NCBI GenBank assembly: GCA_029243145.1 | Contig: JAQWSQ010000191.1 | Coordinates: 1 to 34,625, forward strand | DNA length: 34,625 bases | Source of the DNA: Planctomycetaceae bacterium | Lineage (GTDB): Bacteria; Planctomycetota; Planctomycetia; Planctomycetales; Planctomycetaceae | Reading direction: 5' to 3' | Shown: positions 33,971 through 34,625 of the stretch, one piece after another | How the letters are laid out: every line of letters starts with the position of its first letter | How positions within the stretch are numbered: the first letter of the stretch is position 1 | Program-made: the position numbers and the translations under genes | Notes under the pieces: model-generated | What the model was told of the DNA's origin: nothing | Database searches by the model: none | What the model saw: only the letters and a program-made list of their open reading frames with translations

Positions 33971-34009
33971 CCGAGATGTTCTCAGCTTGGGTTAGCCCGA
34001 ACATTTCGG
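33971..34009. other. Stem-loop downstream of the sialate esterase gene
   Basis: CCGAGATGTTC (33971-33981) and GAACATTTCGG (33999-34009) pair over 11 bases with one G-U wobble and hold an inner GGG/CCC. No T-tract follows on either strand, so it is not a canonical terminator. It may cap the 3' end of the esterase message. Confidence 0.45.
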
Positions 34010-34111
34010 AAAAACCCCGCATTCACAGGAACCGTCGGACGAGTTGATTCGTCTGATGTATGAGTTGTTTTTCTAGGCACAGTAAACAGATTTTCTGATG
34101 GAGCACACCTT

Positions 34112-34625
34112 ATGTCAGTTTCCCAATCAACACTCAGTCCAATCGTGTTTCTATCCATCGCGTTTTTATTGACGGATGCCTCGCAGATTGAAGCCCAACC
34201 TCCGGTTATTCCGATGCTCGATAATCCGTGAGCGGTGGTTTCTCACTGGCTTGAACTGCATCGCACGGGTAAACCCAAGGCCGCGGCAGCCCTGACAACC
34301 GGGTCTCGTGACCATCGAGCGCGCTATCTTCTGCCATCCACGCGTGACACGGGTGTGCGTACTGAACGCTCCTTGGGCAATAAGCGAGTGGCGGCGGTAG
34401 TCACCAGCTCATTGAAGAAGACTGGCGAAGAAGTCGTGCTGTTCTGGCTTGTGCGGCGTGAAGGTGTCTGGCGGATCAAGAAGTCTGATAAGTTTAAACG
34501 ACAGATTGTGGATGAGCGGTTGCGTGGATTTCTGGAGGCAGGGGACGTGCATTGGCATGTGCCACGTGCCGACTTGCTCGGCAACTGGGAGTCTGGTCCT
34601 TGTAACCCGCCTACTGTCGGGTGGA
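34112..34625 (+). pseudogene. Exported protein gene with in-frame TGA at codon 40 (partial, runs off window)
   Basis: ATG 34112 has GGAG eight bases upstream and encodes a signal peptide (PIVFLSIAFLLTDASQIEA). The frame reads PPVIPMLDNP, meets TGA at 34229-34231, then stays open for 131 more codons to the window end. The continuation is protein-like: AVVSHWLELHRTGKPKAAAA, VVLFWLVRREGVWRIKKSD (an NTF2-like strand pattern) and LLGNWESGPC, which could begin a second, lipocalin-like domain. The TGA most simply replaces a Trp codon TGG. It could be a true nonsense mutation, a sequencing error, or readthrough; a GTG at 34235 could restart without the signal peptide. GC is relatively high here, as in the preceding gene. 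Confidence 0.65.

Noticed and set aside
34229..34231. Selenocysteine codon
   Set aside because: No other selenocysteine machinery is visible in the window and the context suits a Trp codon; I could not assess a SECIS element properly.
1..34625. tRNA, rRNA, CRISPR arrays, prophage or intact insertion sequence
   Set aside because: Reading both strands by eye showed no T-loop-like motif, repeat-spacer array, transposase or phage gene.

Overview
This looks like a chromosomal segment from a Planctomycetota bacterium, probably class Planctomycetia. The evidence is a Planctomycete-type double-CxxCH cytochrome domain protein, a secreted sulfatase, several Tat- or Sec-exported proteins of unknown role, a Hanks-type kinase with a Pro/Gln-rich tail, an AroD-AroE fusion, and moderate GC content. 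No rRNA, tRNA, CRISPR array, prophage or intact insertion sequence was seen. The taxonomic call is inference from gene content.

Region 1 (1-9421) is mostly minus strand. The left edge cuts a sugar-phosphate isomerase-like gene. After a 640-base stretch without a convincing gene comes a tight same-strand group, read right to left: mutL, aroDE (fused dehydroquinate dehydratase/shikimate dehydrogenase), aroK, a prepilin peptidase, hisH and hisA. aroK and the peptidase gene overlap by four bases (ATGA). Upstream lies an exported thioredoxin-fold protein that has lost its redox cysteines.

Region 2 (9422-14745) is plus strand: an exported HlyD-like adaptor, a Ser/Thr kinase, accA (fatty acid synthesis) with an operator-like palindrome at its putative promoter, and a Tat-type class C beta-lactamase-fold hydrolase.

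Region 3 (14969-23543) is mostly minus strand. It holds a CvpA-like membrane protein with a His/Asp-rich segment, dtd and thiO (four-base overlap), a diheme Planctomycete cytochrome whose C-terminus looks like a catalytically dead gluzincin peptidase, a Tat-exported YbjN/CesT-like protein, a Nudix protein and trpC. larE lies divergently on the plus strand. thiO has a strong terminator immediately upstream of its start codon.

Region 4 (23664-25954) is plus strand: a CPBP-family membrane protease and tyrS.

Region 5 (26013-34625) is a secreted, carbohydrate-oriented cluster: sulfatase with HEAT-like repeats, a putative beta-propeller protein, a PL10-like pectate lyase, an SGNH/GDSL esterase and a sialate O-acetylesterase. 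The right edge holds a signal-peptide gene interrupted by an in-frame TGA. The last two genes look more GC-rich than the rest and follow a 530-base gene-poor stretch, which suggests a separate origin.

I found no clear multi-gene system that I would call new. The best leads are the interrupted gene at the right end, the pseudo-peptidase cytochrome protein, the terminator-like elements just upstream of thiO and of the GDSL gene, and three operator-like palindrome clusters.
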